Below are positions 10,490-20,079 of a DNA stretch of 64,000 nt, piece after piece (the stretch's first letter is position 1; every line of letters starts with the position of its first letter). The notes beneath the pieces were generated by a model, which ran no database searches, was not told the origin of the DNA, and saw only the letters and a program-made list of their open reading frames with translations. The DNA lies in NCBI RefSeq assembly GCF_002127325.2, contig NC_035441.2, positions 151,568,624-151,632,623 on the forward strand. The letters run 5' to 3'. The stretch is from Helianthus annuus (lineage: Eukaryota; Streptophyta; Magnoliopsida; Asterales; Asteraceae). The translations under genes and the position numbers were made by a program.

Positions 10490-10830
10490 CAAGTTTTAAG
10501 TGGGGCAAAATTTTAATTTTTCAGGACAAATGAGTGTGTGCTAGACAGCCGCCTGACACGACTGAAAATTACATCGAGTCAATTAATTTAAACAAAACAC
10601 TAAGATAATTTTGTAAATAAATAAATAAATAAATAAAACGATGGCATGACTGTAATTTTATACCAGGGCAAAATCGTAATTTGACAGAGGAAAAAACGAA
10701 AACGATGGCAAAACTGTAAATTTGAACTGAGGGCAAATTCATAATTTGGCTAGGAGGAAAAAAAACTAAAACCAATGATAAAACTGTAAATTTAAACCGG
10801 TCAAAATCGTACTCGTCGCTCATTTCCTCC
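10490..10830. repeat. Degenerate GGCAAAATCGTAATTT-type minisatellite
   Basis: Units of roughly 35-50 bp share the core GGCAAAA(T/C)CGTAATTT followed by GAAC.GAGGG. They recur about six times with substitutions and indels. The same family fills 16640-17200. In both places the array lies just inside a probable minus-strand Helitron 3' end. Confidence 0.6.
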
Positions 10831-10834
10831 GATG

Positions 10835-11378
10835 GCATCCTAGCATATCTTTTGTTGTTATAGGTAATATAGGAATTTCAAATCTAATTTGAACAATGCA
10901 AATGTGTAGATGGATGTATGTTCACTGCTTAGCATACACACTTGTATAAAACATTAACATGTGCAATACATATTTTTTTTGGTGAATATATGTAACTAAA
11001 ACGTTACAAAGGCAATATTATATAGTTAACTTGGTGTGGATATGAAACAGAAATATGAAATATTGTTGTTGTGAACACTAAAAAAAAATATGACATAAAA
11101 AATAATGTTGTACATGTGAATTTGGACTTGTACATTTCAAGATTTTGTTAACCATTTAATTTAAGATGTGACATATGTTAATTAGCCATAAGATGTGACC
11201 GATGTGTATTTTTAAACTTAACTATTTTGATAAGAAAGAATAAATCTATACGTACAATTTTACCAAGCATAGTATACTATTATATTGGATCAATATTACA
11301 AGTCCAAGCCCAAAATGTATAATGGGCTAGGTCCCCTGTAAGCCCAAGCCCACTACACAACTTTAAAGAAGAAGAAAA
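10835..11378. other. AT-rich spacer without recognised features
   Basis: No ORF, terminal repeat or RNA gene was recognised between the minisatellite and the hAT element. The last eight bases before the element (11379-11386) are its TSD. Confidence 0.45.
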
Positions 11379-11386
11379 GGTAAAAT

Positions 11387-12504
11387 TAGAGATGGGCATT
11401 TTCGGGTATTTTTAAAACCCGGAACCGGTTCCAACCCGGAACCGGGTATGGGTACAAGTGAATGGAACCGGGTTGTCAGTGGAACCGGGTCCGGGTATAA
11501 CCCGGGTACACGTCATTTTTTTTAGAACCGGGGGAACCGGTTTCGGGTACTATAGAACCGGGTCCGGGTACTGTGTGGAACCGGTTACGGGTACTGTGCA
11601 GAACCGGTTCCACTGCGTATTTCAGAAAAAGTGACTGACGTTACTGTTAGGTTGAAGAGTCTCCCTAATTAGCTTAGTGAGATCGGGGTCGTCAAAGTGT
11701 CCAAAAGGCAACGCTTTTTTGATGACCAACTTCGCCATCCTATCCCGAGTTATCTTTTGTTCGTAGCGGAAAATGTTCCCATCTTTTGAAAGTTGGACTT
11801 GACCGGGTGTCAAATCTTTGAGAGCTTTGCAATACTTTTTCGCATGCTTCGTTAAAGTAGAATTAGAATCCTTGCTTAACAAGGAGCCACAATGCTTGCA
11901 TTGAGCCTTTTGCGAACCATCGCTCATCTCGACTAAATCCCAATTGCACCAAACATCCATATTGCGGCTATGCGATAATGTTCCCACCACAAATGGAGCA
12001 TTTGAACCTTTTGGAACATTATTGACGGATGGGGAGTTTGTGCTTTTAGAGTTCTTGGAAGCCATTAGAAATTTGTAAAGAAGGTGAAGAAATAGATAAA
12101 AGAAGAAGATGAGTTGTGAAAAAAAAAAGTGTGTTATTTATAGTATAACCGGTTCCAACGGTCATAAAGGAACCGGTTCCAACGGTCAGATTTGCATTTA
12201 ATGAGTTACCATATACCAAGGAACCGGGTACAACGGTCTGATCCACATAAGAATCAGTTCCAACGGTAACATACCGGGTACAGATAGGAACCGGGTACGA
12301 GTAGGAACCGGGTACGGGTAGAAACCGGGTACGGATAGGAACCGGGTACGGTTGACTTTTTTTAGAAAAAATGGAAACCGGGTAGTACCCGTCGGGTTTT
12401 TTAAACCTGGGACCGGTTCCTCTGAGCATCGGGTAGGAACCGGAACCGGGTCCGGGCCGGGTCCACTGGAATCGGGTAGGAACCGGTTTTTATGCCCATC
12501 TCTA
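11387..12504 (-). mobile_element. Non-autonomous hAT element with BED-finger ORF, copy 1
   Basis: The 1,118-bp element has terminal inverted repeats TAGAGATGGGCA and its complement, and a perfect 8-bp TSD GGTAAAAT (11379-11386 and 12505-12512). An 8-bp TSD is the hAT signature. Both subterminal regions are packed with short repeats of GGAACCGG, GGTACCCG and GGGTACGG type, likely transposase-binding sites. The single ORF is on the minus strand. A nearly identical copy lies at 39625-40744 in the opposite orientation. No catalytic domain is present, so movement would need a helper. Confidence 0.92.
11622..12065 (-). CDS. BED-type zinc finger protein, truncated hAT transposase N-terminus, copy 1
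   Basis: A 147-aa ORF. After a Ser/Asn-rich leader of about 35 residues comes a BED finger: aromatic VWCNW at 38-42, Cys56 and Cys59, His74, Cys79. After it comes a segment like that preceding the catalytic core of RICESLEEPER-type hAT proteins (residues about 105-135), then a stop. BED fingers bind DNA at transposon ends. Without the RNase H-like core and the hAT dimerisation domain it cannot cut DNA, so it could act as a binding competitor or be inert. A TATAAATA box is at 12135-12142 on the same strand, about 70 bases upstream of the ATG. It differs from copy 2 by residue 102 (Glu here, Val there). Confidence 0.75.
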   Translation of the reverse strand: MASKNSKSTNSPSVNNVPKGSNAPFVVGTLSHSRNMDVWCNWDLVEMSDGSQKAQCKHCGSLLSKDSNSTLTKHAKKYCKALKDLTPGQVQLSKDGNIFRYEQKITRDRMAKLVIKKALPFGHFDDPDLTKLIRETLQPNSNVSHFF

Positions 12505-12512
12505 GGTAAAAT

Positions 12513-12965
12513 TAGGCCATTGAAAGTTTGAAACTATTAACTGATTATAAAATCTAAAAGGGTCACACACGATTGTTTATTGTATACTTATTAAATTGTC
12601 TCCTGATCTTGGTGTTCAATCAATTGAAGAAAAAAAAAATAAAAAAAAATTAGGAGAATAATTATTCATATTAGTTCTTCGATCTCAGCTTGATCGATTT
12701 CAGTAATCTTTTAAGTTAATTCATCCTGATAGGTAGCAATAGAGATAGGGTTGTCTCCGAAAATCAAAAAAAAAAAAAAAAAGGCCCTGTTCGAAATAAA
12801 AAAAATTTAGGACCTATTCGCAAATCTTCATATAATACAAACTAATCAATCATTCAATCAAATATATAAATACTAAAAACCCATAATACTACGATAATTG
12901 TTATGAAACAGATAAAACAAATTAATAAATATAGTGTAGCAAAAATGATCAAAGTATCGAACCTA
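12513..12965. other. Spacer, no gene recognised
   Basis: AT-rich with an A run near 12765-12782. The sequence around 12780-12830 (GGCCCTGTTCG) is reminiscent of hAT-type relics but is too short to assign. Confidence 0.35.
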
Positions 12966-12970
12966 TTTAC

Positions 12971-13129
12971 TAAGCAAACAGTGTAGCTTCTTCATCTATG
13001 GTAGCATTAACATTATCTTCACCTACGTTCACATTGTCTTCACCTACGTTCATATTGTCTTCGCCCACATTAGCTTCTTCATATGCGTTCACATTATCTT
13101 CACCCACATTATCGTCACCCAAGTTAGAA
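12971..13129 (-). pseudogene. Terminal exon fragment with NVGEDN peptide repeats
   Basis: On the minus strand an open stretch runs from a splice-acceptor-like TTATGTAG (just above 13129) to TAG at 12971-12973. It encodes an acidic repeat, NVGEDN(V/M), in about five diverged copies from a short tandem DNA repeat. It may be the tail exon of a transposon gene or a captured host gene. I do not recognise the family. No joining upstream exon was established, though a GC-rich leader-like stretch lies at 13380-13500 on the same strand. Confidence 0.3.
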
Positions 13130-13683
13130 CTACATAACAAAATTTTCAATTTTAATTTTCAACTATTCAAGCCCTAGAAATCGTGTAATGTAAGTTGCAA
13201 TCACCCTAAAAATCATCTAAACAACATAATCACCCTAAAAATCATCTAAACAACCATAAACAACATCAAAACACAAATAAATTCAACCTATTTAACATAT
13301 TTATAACCCTTTTTCTTCTAAAATAACAACTAAAATCAACAAAATAACAAAGCAAAACAAGCTAAAAAATTTTGGATTCCGGTGGGTTTTAGTGGCTGCC
13401 GGCGGCGGATCACGATGGTAAATGGCTGTTGTTGGCCTTGTTCCTGCTGTCGCTGGGTGGGAGGCAGACGCGAGAGACAGAGCGGGAGAAGGAATAGGAA
13501 GGGTTATTGCGCTTGGTTTATTTTAATATAGTTTGGATTAAAATGGGTTTGCTTAAACGGGCTAGGAATATGTTTAATGAAATATAGTAGGTAAAGGGTG
13601 TTGGGTAAGTTATAAATCAGTTATATTTTTATACAAAATTATGTGTTTACAATATTTTTTTATAAATTAACGAATTATTTTCT

Positions 13684-13860
13684 AAGTGGGGCGGGTGAAA
13701 ATTTCCAAGGGGCGCGAGTGAAAAAGTCAAAGGGGCGCGGTCGAGATTTTACGCGGAAAATAACACTAATTTTTTTTTTCAAGATGTGCACCAGCCCACC
13801 CAAGCCGAAGGGTGGGTCCGCCCTTGGACCCAACATGCCGAAGATTACCCACCCGCAAAA
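13684..13860. repeat. Three 23-bp GC-rich repeats and element-end-like sequence
   Basis: Three tandem diverged copies of a GGGGCGCG(A/G)GTGAAAA-type unit lie at 13684-13755. They are followed by GGGTGGGTCCGCCC (13811-13824), which resembles ends of plant TTF-type hAT elements. The assignment is from memory of such ends and is weak. The ORF through it is probably chance. Confidence 0.35.
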
Positions 13861-13867
13861 GTGAAAT

Positions 13868-14820
13868 TGTGATTGTGTTTTAATATAATAATAATAAATG
13901 TAATTTTATATATTAAATAATAAAAAGTTATATCTTTATAAAACTCGTATATTGTATGAGTTAAATAAATGTACTTTTATATATCAAATAATAAAAAAAT
14001 GTTACTCCCTCCGTCCCACTAAATGTGTCTTATTTTGAATTTTCAAAGTCTTTATTTATAAACTTTGACTTTAATTATATATTTTTTGTGTTATATAAAA
14101 CGTGATGAAAATTAACCCGATAAAAACACTTGTAAAACACACTCAAATCATATAACTTTCATCAAGTATTATCTAACACAAACAAAATTAGTTAAAATCA
14201 AAGTTTATAAACAAAGACTTTGAAAATTCAAAGTAGGACACTTTTAGTTGGACGGAGGTAGTATATCTTTAAAAACCATGTGTATTACACAGATTAAATA
14301 AATGTATTTTTGTATACGAAATACTAAAAATGTCGTATCTTTAAAAAAACCTGTGTATAATCGGGTTGAATAAATCTACCAAATGATAAAAAAAATTACA
14401 TCATTAAAACCCCATATATTACACGTGTTGAATAGATCTAAAAAAAAATTATATCTTTAAAAACCATGTGTATTACACAGATTAAATAAATGTAATTTTG
14501 TATATTAAATACTAAAAACGACGTATCTTTAAAAAACCCGTGTATAGTCGGGTTGAGAAATCTACCAGATAATAAAAAAATATATCCTTAAAAACCTCGT
14601 GTATTACGCGTGTTGAATAAATCTAATTTTACATAGCAAATGATAAAAAGTTATATCTTTAAAAACTTCGTGTATTACACGGGTTATATAAATGTAACTT
14701 TGTATAATAAATAATAAAAAAAGTTAAATTTTAAAAAACCCTGTGTTTTACACGAGTTGAATAAATATAATTTTGTATACCAAATAATAAAAAAAGTTAT
14801 ATTTTTAATAAATTTAGATA
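13868..14820. repeat. Minisatellite with a hairpin in every unit
   Basis: About nine units of 60-80 bp share a core CCCGTGTATTACACGGG, itself an inverted repeat, plus GTTGAATAAATNTAATTTTGTATA and AAATAATAAAAAAGTTATATCTTT. The array is interrupted by a Stowaway MITE at 14005-14261, which must have entered after the array formed. Such arrays occur inside Helitrons of some plants; that link is inference here. Confidence 0.7.
14005..14261. mobile_element. Stowaway (Tc1/mariner) MITE
   Basis: Termini are CTCCCTCCGTCC and its complement GGACGGAGGTAG, the classic Stowaway end. The TSD is the dinucleotide TA (14003-14004 and 14262-14263). The 257-bp element folds over nearly its whole length: TTTTGAATTTTCAAAGTC near the left pairs with GACTTTGAAAATTCAAA at the right. 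The empty site can be reconstructed from neighbouring minisatellite units as GTTATATCTTT, which confirms the boundaries. Confidence 0.95.
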
Positions 14821-15009
14821 ACATTTAATATTAATTTATTATTTATATATTTAATATAAGATAAGTAGAAAAGAGAGGTATTTGTTTTAAAAATATATTA
14901 ATTTAACAATTTAGATTTGAGAATAATATTTTATTAAAGTATGATAAGATTTATTATTTATTTAGTTAATATAAGATAAATATATATTTGAGTATACCTT
15001 CAATGAATG

Positions 15010-15057
15010 ACATGTGTCCAAAAATTGGTTTCTTTTATTATAGTATATAAATATAGA
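15010..15057 (-). mobile_element. Probable Helitron 5' terminus A (minus strand)
   Basis: On the minus strand, A then TCTATATTTATATACT leads into AATAAAAGAAACC...TTTGGACACATGTCATTC. A second copy of the same end is at 15790-15842. A TC start preceded by A is the Helitron 5' rule. No RepHel protein is visible, so these would be non-autonomous copies. Confidence 0.35.
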
Positions 15058-15725
15058 TATATAGATATAGATATAGATTAGATAGTTTAAGATAATGCGA
15101 ATAGAATATGGTTATCTTGGATTTTAATAATATAAGAGACCCACCGACCCATGTTTTGCAACTCTGTTTGTTTGTAGCCGCAATGCGGCGGGGGATTCAT
15201 TAGTTATATATCATGTTAGATGAAAGGCAAATGTTTCTCACATGATCATGAGCCTGTGTGTAAACCGAGAAAAAAATAACTAAGTCGATCTCTGACTCGC
15301 ACGTTGCGACAGACCTATCAAACGGGGAAAAATAGGCGCGCTGCGACAGACATTTCAAACAGGAAAAAAATAGATGAAAAACCGTTGAACCTCACACGCA
15401 CGTTGAGGTGTGTTAACTCGGAAATTTAGAACGACACGTTAAACGGAGAACTTATGAAAGATGAAAAGTATATAAGAGACTAAAGTTGAAAGTAAAAAAA
15501 AAATGTTGAGATTAAATTGCAAAAGATGAAAAGTTTTGGGTTGAAAGTAAAAAAAATTAAAGGTGTTAAATTGCAAAAGATGAAAACTTTTGAAATTAGA
15601 AGTGAAAAATCAAATTAATCAAAGGGGTTAAAATACCAAAGATTAGAACTTTAGAGTAAAAAAAAGAAATCAATTTAAATCATAAAAACAAAAGAGATAA
15701 ATAAATTTAGTTAAATTGATGTTTA

Positions 15726-15748
15726 TATTATTATTATTATTATTATTT
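15726..15748. repeat. (TTA)n microsatellite
   Basis: About seven TTA units followed by a T run. Confidence 0.8.
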
Positions 15749-15789
15749 TTTTTATAAAAGAGATAAATAAAATTAAAAGGTGAGAAATT

Positions 15790-15841
15790 ACCAAAGAATG
15801 ACACGTGTCCAAAAATGATTTTTGTTTATTAGTATAGAAAG

Positions 15842-15842
<1 letters not shown>
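15790..15842 (-). mobile_element. Probable Helitron 5' terminus B (minus strand)
   Basis: On the minus strand, A then TCTTTCTATACTAATAAAC is followed by TTTTTGGACACGTGTCATTC. This matches terminus A at 15010-15057 over about 40 bases. It suggests two nested or tandem members of one family, with the 3' end possibly at 10270. Confidence 0.35.
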
Positions 15843-15880
<38 letters not shown>

Positions 15881-15882
15881 TA
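15843..15882. repeat. (AAT)n microsatellite
   Basis: About 13 uninterrupted AAT units immediately outside the probable Helitron 5' end B. Confidence 0.85.
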
Positions 15883-16035
15883 ATTTTCATTAATTTTAGA
15901 TGTTAACAGCCTGATGACTAAAGGATTTTGACATGGAAAAGAAAATGATATCACTAAAATCAACTACAATGATCGACATAAAAAATAAAAAATAGTAATT
16001 CTGTAAACGGAAAAATAATTATAATTGTATCTTAA

Positions 16036-16064
16036 CTAGTGAAATTTCCCGCGCTACACGGCGG
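16036..16064 (-). mobile_element. Probable Helitron 3' terminus (minus strand), second
   Basis: On the minus strand CCGC...GCGG (16049-16064) forms a small hairpin, followed by an AAATTTCA spacer, then CTAG (16036-16039) and a host T. A similar GC-rich hairpin recurs at 16193-16215 in the duplicated segment. The GGCAAAATCGTAATTT array (16640-17200) lies just inside it, as at the 10270 terminus. Confidence 0.4.
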
Positions 16065-16450
16065 AGAATTCGAACATTATTGATTCGTTTCATTTTGTAA
16101 CGGGATGAGCACGGTACCCGTTCAGTACGGGGAAAAGTGGTACCGGTAGCGAATACACCGGTTCAGTACCGGTTGGTTATAAAAATTAATTCCCCGCGCT
16201 ACGTGGCGGGGAATTCGAACGTTATCGATTCGTTTTGTTATGTTATGTAACGGGATGAGCACGGTACATGTTCGGTACCGAAAAAGGGGGAAAAGTGGTA
16301 CCGGTACCGAATACACCGGTTCGGTGCCGGTACTGATACGGTATAGGTACTTACCGGTGTTTTACCTGTAAATACCGGTACCGAAAAACGGGGAAAACGG
16401 AAACTGGTACCGGTACCGAATATACCCGGTACCAAATGTTCATCCCTAAT
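16055..16450. repeat. Tandem duplication with CGGTACCG-rich hAT-like MITE
   Basis: The segment at 16058-16120 is repeated with changes at 16193-16275 (CCGCGCTAC...GGCGGGGAATTCGAACG...GGGATGAGCACGGTAC). The second unit runs into a CGGTACCG-rich stretch ending TGTTCATCCCTA (16439-16450). GGGATGAGCA at one end and its near-complement at the other match the termini of the hAT MITE at 41625-41836. No matching 8-bp TSD was found here, probably because the left end was duplicated. Confidence 0.55.
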
Positions 16451-16639
16451 CTGCGCTACACTGTAGGAAGAAGAAGGTATGTTAAAAAGGTTTTTGTTTT
16501 TAAAGATTTGGCAGCAGGCAATAAAAAATTTTCTTTCCCATAAAAGGCTTCGAACCCGAGACACTCACTATATCTGAATGTTCATACAATCAATTTTCTT
16601 CTTAATAGTTTCGCGCTATAATAACTATAATATATACAT

Positions 16640-17200
16640 AAAGCGGAAAAGGACAAAAAACGTAAATTTAAAGGGGTAAAAATCGTAATTTTTAACCGAG
16701 GGGAAAATTGTAATTTTTTGTTGTGGGCAAAAACGTAATTTTATTTTGAACTGTGGGTAAAATGTAATTTTGAATTGATGGCAAAATCGTAATTTTAAAG
16801 CAGTGATAAAACCGTAAATTAGTTGGGCCAATGAGGGAGTTCCAGGCAGCTCAGCTGCCTGGCACTACTCCATCTTGTGGCTGTAGTTATGTTTCGTCAT
16901 TAGTTATATACTGGGGGCAAAATCGTAATTTGACTAGGAAAGCAAACAAAAACAATGACAAAAATGTAAATTTAAATTGAGGGAAAATCGTAATTTACCT
17001 GGGAGGAAGCAAACAAAACTAATGGCGAAACTGTAAACTTAAATGGGGCAAAATCGTAATTTTGAACCGAGGGCAAAATTGTAATTTTTTACCGGGGGAA
17101 AAAGCATAATTTTATTTTAAACAGGAGGTAAAAATGTAATTTTAAACTGATGGCAAAATCGTAATTTAAAAACGGGACAAAATCGTAAATTGATTTGGCT
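16640..17200. repeat. GGCAAAATCGTAATTT-type minisatellite, second array
   Basis: At least ten diverged units of the family seen at 10490-10830. A GGCAGCTCAGCTGCC palindrome (about 16846-16860) sits within it. Minus-strand ORFs here are created by the repeats and are low complexity. Confidence 0.65.
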
Positions 17201-17376
17201 AAAAAAACGAAAAAGTCAAAAAAGAAAAATAAAATAATAATAAAGCACGCGATTTGGTAAATGTAACAAGTTATAATTATAATTATAATTATAATAATTG
17301 AAGAGAGGAGTCGGTCGATGAAACACGACGACAATAGTAAATGGACCAACCCAAACTTACTACGCAATTTGAAATG

Positions 17377-17730
17377 CAGGGCCGGCCCAAGGGTAAGCCA
17401 AATGAGGCTTGGGCCTTGGGCCACCAAAACTATAAGGCCTCCACAATTTGATAAAACCACAGTCCGTTTATAAAAGATTTAAGGTGTGGGTTATCAACAG
17501 GTTGATGGTTGGTAGTGTAGTGGTTTTGTGTATGTATGGATGTTGGTGCGACCCGGGTTCGAATCCTTGGTTCAGCAATTTTTTTCCTTGTTTTTAAATT
17601 TCAACACAATCTTTCAAATAATTACACTTCGGCCCTTCAAGTTTAACTTTCAATTACATACATATTTTTGGGAAAAATGCCACAAGATTTTACTTCGCCT
17701 TAGGCCATCAAAATGATTGAGCCGGCCCTA
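17377..17730. mobile_element. hAT MITE with GGGCCGGC ends, carrying a SINE-like insert
   Basis: Ends are CAGGGCCGGCCC and GAGCCGGCCCTA, flanked by a perfect 8-bp TSD TTGAAATG (17369-17376 and 17731-17738). Length is 354 bp. The 8-bp TSD and short TIRs fit hAT. It contains a pol III promoter-like segment (17505-17590) and no protein-coding capacity. Confidence 0.88.
17505..17590 (+). mobile_element. tRNA-derived SINE head with perfect A and B boxes
   Basis: TAGTGTAGTGG (17513-17523) fits the A box TRGYNNARNNG exactly, and GGTTCGAATCC (17556-17566) fits the B box exactly. The spacing of about 32 bases is normal for tRNA-derived promoters. It ends near a T run (17579-17584). It does not fold as a full tRNA by eye and lies inside the hAT MITE, so I call it a SINE-type insertion or a captured tRNA promoter. 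Confidence 0.55.
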
Positions 17731-17846
17731 TTGAAATGTATAGTATATGAAATCTATGTTAATCTATAAGAATTTTCTAATTTATCAATATTGTCATTCC
17801 TGCATATAAAGACTTTATATGGTTATAGTATATCCCCATTTGATTG

Positions 17847-17848
<2 letters not shown>

Positions 17849-17911
<63 letters not shown>
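17849..17911. repeat. (AT)n microsatellite at the left end of the 12.3-kb element
   Basis: About 31 AT units. A shorter (TA)n run flanks the other end at 30203-30217. Insertion into an (AT)n tract would hide any short TSD. Confidence 0.9.
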
Positions 17912-17918
<7 letters not shown>

Positions 17919-18120
17919 GTTCATTGGGGAACACTAAAAAAGTGGGGAACTGGGGAACAGGGGTATTTTTGTCAAAAGACTTTCCAAAATTTTTGTTCGT
18001 GTTTTCTTTCCGGAAGGAGTATCTCTCTGACCGCCATAAACCACCACCACCCTAATCCACCTGTACCACCCTAACTCGTCGATTCACACCCCTTCCAAGC
18101 GCCAACCTTCAACCACATGT

Positions 18121-18258
18121 TCATCTTATTCGTGCTCGGATGATGATGTTGATTTTGACGTGTGCGTACGGGATCTGAATTTTAGTAATTATGGTTCTGT
18201 ATCGGTCCCTAGGGTTCCGATGGGGGTTTTTGGCGAGTATGACCTCTGGATCTCGTAA
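18121..18258 (+). pseudogene. Open fragment of a captured host exon, family unknown
   Basis: A 45-codon open stretch (Ser/Asp-rich start, SCSDDDVDFDVCVRDLN, ending DLWIS then TAA) lies in GC-richer sequence just inside the left terminal repeat. It follows a C-rich leader (ACCACCACCACC). Base composition differs sharply from the flanking AT-rich DNA, as expected for a captured exon. The source is not recognised. Confidence 0.35.
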
Positions 18259-18370
18259 CCGTCGTTAGTGTACGAGCGGCGGCTGCTTTTACTCCGCCGG
18301 ATGGGACTCGCCGGCGAGAAACACCTGGATTCATCTTCTGCCACACTTAAAATTGGGTAAATCTATCTAA

Positions 18371-18601
18371 GCAGGTCATTTAGACGTTGTTCATATTAAT
18401 CATGTTCATAACATTAACCATGATAGTGATTGTAAGCCTTTGATTGTTAAATCTAAATCTGTTGATCATGAACACCGTGATTGTGTTTCTAATTGTGATT
18501 TTAAACCTAAACCTAATTATAATTTGCGTGAGCATGATGGAATTGTTTTAGTTAATTTGATGTGTTCAGCATCAGTAATTGTAAATAATAGCAGTGATTA
18601 G
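18371..18601 (+). pseudogene. Second open fragment, His/Asn-rich, family unknown
   Basis: A 76-codon stretch without stops, ending TAG at 18599-18601, begins next to an acceptor-like GCAG. The peptide is rich in His, Asn, Asp and Lys (VVHINHVHNINHDSDCKPL). No start codon leads it, so it would be an internal exon. No family was recognised and chance is not excluded. Confidence 0.3.
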
Positions 18602-19301
18602 CGCATGCTAAGCTAAGTGTCAGAGTTTGTAGAGCATCGGTAATGGATCGCCTAGTAAGCCTCTAACCGGTAAAAGTGTTAGGCTGAGCGATGAGATTAA
18701 TTGGGTCAGAATAGCATGCTTCATATTAATAGCTTGAGTTCCTCTGTTACTGATGGAGGATTGATATTCTTAGTTTTGTACAAAGCATCGTTGACATAAC
18801 AACGTGTTCATACTTTCTCAGATTAATATTTTATAAAAAATCATCAAAACGTTGCTGCATCATGCCTTGTGTGGATATGTTACTGGTTTATTTACCATCA
18901 TACGTCACACTAAGTTGGGATGTGAACATAATCGTAATCGCTTATCATGGGTGTTATTTAGTTTTGACAGTTTAGGTGTAAACACTATTTGCTTGTATAG
19001 TTTTATTTAGTGAATGTAAAGCCATAAATGGGCTGCTTTAAGCAACATCAGATATGGAACCAAATTCCCATATATACAACCACTAAAAATTAGGATAAGA
19101 TTGTTCTTTGTATAACTTTTCTAATTTCTAATATCTTTATGCTTTTCAAGAAAAAAGTGCGCATGATGTGCCCATGATCTCTTTCTATTTAATCGAAGCT
19201 TAAGGATTTTGGTAGTTATTTTGTCCATTAATATTGTTTGATTCAAGCTTAAATTTGATATTTATTGTTTGTTGCAGATATTCCAGGAACTATTACAAAA
19301 T

Positions 19302-19412
19302 ATGGATTCACAAGACCAAGACATCAACTTCACCAACCTTCTTAGCCAAGATCCTCAACTCGGTTCAACATATGGATGGCAAAGTGGAACCTCTCTGGCT
19401 ATTACGCAGTGA
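19302..19412 (+). pseudogene. Captured N-terminal exon, MDSQ-type leader
   Basis: TTGTTTGTTGCAG (ending 19277) is a good splice acceptor. An ATG at 19302 opens 36 codons (MDSQDQDINFTNLLSQDPQ...) to TGA 19410-19412. The leader resembles the MDSQ/NPN-rich start of plant Myb/SANT-like proteins tied to PIF/Harbinger ORF1 and their host relatives. That resemblance is from memory and weak. The reading frame closes before any domain. Confidence 0.35.
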
Positions 19413-19611
19413 GTTATCTTGCATCCCATCTTTCTAAAGACGACCCCTTTTCTATTACTTTTTTATGAATATTGTACATTACGATGATGTTACCTTTTTT
19501 TTAAACTGTTTTTTACGCATTTTTTTAGTTTTTGAGATTTTTTTATTAAAAAGGCTTCTACATGTATTTATTTCGGAACTTTTTAATGTTTTATTTAACA
19601 TGTTAAACGGA

Positions 19612-19653
19612 TGGTTCCCCACTTTTTTGGGTGTTCCCCATTGAACCAATTGG
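19612..19653. repeat. Internal third copy of the element terminus
   Basis: GGTTCCCCACTTTTTTGGGTGTTCCCCATTGAACC matches the right terminal repeat at 30153-30196 in orientation. It directly abuts the SRPK-like exon at 19652. Either a 1.74-kb element (17911-19647) once existed here and was extended, or the end was duplicated during capture. Confidence 0.7.
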
Positions 19654-19816
19654 AGAAGAAATTCAAACGAGACAATGCCGGGCTCCTGAAGTTATACTGC
19701 AATCAGGCTACTCATTCTCAGTTCATATGTGGTTGTTTGTTTGAACTGCTTTTGAACTTGCTACTGGTGAAACGATGTTTGCTCCCAAGCCCGAACCAGG
19801 CTTCAATGATGATGAG
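19652..19816 (+). pseudogene. Captured SRPK-type protein kinase exon, broken
   Basis: Fifty-five codons match the C-lobe of serine/arginine-protein kinases (SRPK): EEIQTRQ, then the APE motif as RAPEVILQSGYSFSV, then HMW (Asp of DMW replaced by His), an in-frame TGA at 19742-19744, then TAFELATG and MFAPKP. SRPKs phosphorylate SR splicing factors in cytosol and nucleus. The fragment ends at GAG followed by GT, a donor-like exon end, so genomic DNA rather than cDNA seems to have been captured. It cannot encode a kinase. Family identity is recognised by eye from the conserved string. Confidence 0.75.
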
Positions 19817-20079
19817 GTATTATATTGGCTTTTGTAAAGATGAGGTATTACATTTTTTTAACTGGGAAAATGGGCAGGCCTGGCCTAAACTTTTAGCGAG
19901 TTTCATTTTTAGGGGTGTTCACCCTCTGTTTGTCCAGATTTGACTAATTTTTTGGGCGAACAAGTAGCTTTTGAAGATTGGAGCTCGTTAATTCCTTCAA
20001 TTTTCATTGCTTTTGAACGTTATTTGATCGAGAGAGTATGATAAACCAAACAATCCACGCAAATTGATAGAGATTTTGA

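Noticed and set aside
17089..17460. Minus-strand ORF of 123 codons with a hydrophobic stretch
   Set aside because: Low-complexity Phe/Ile/Leu run arising from the GTAATTT minisatellite and an (ATT/ATA)-rich tract.
17513..17566. A functional tRNA gene
   Set aside because: A and B boxes are exact, but acceptor and anticodon arms do not pair by eye.
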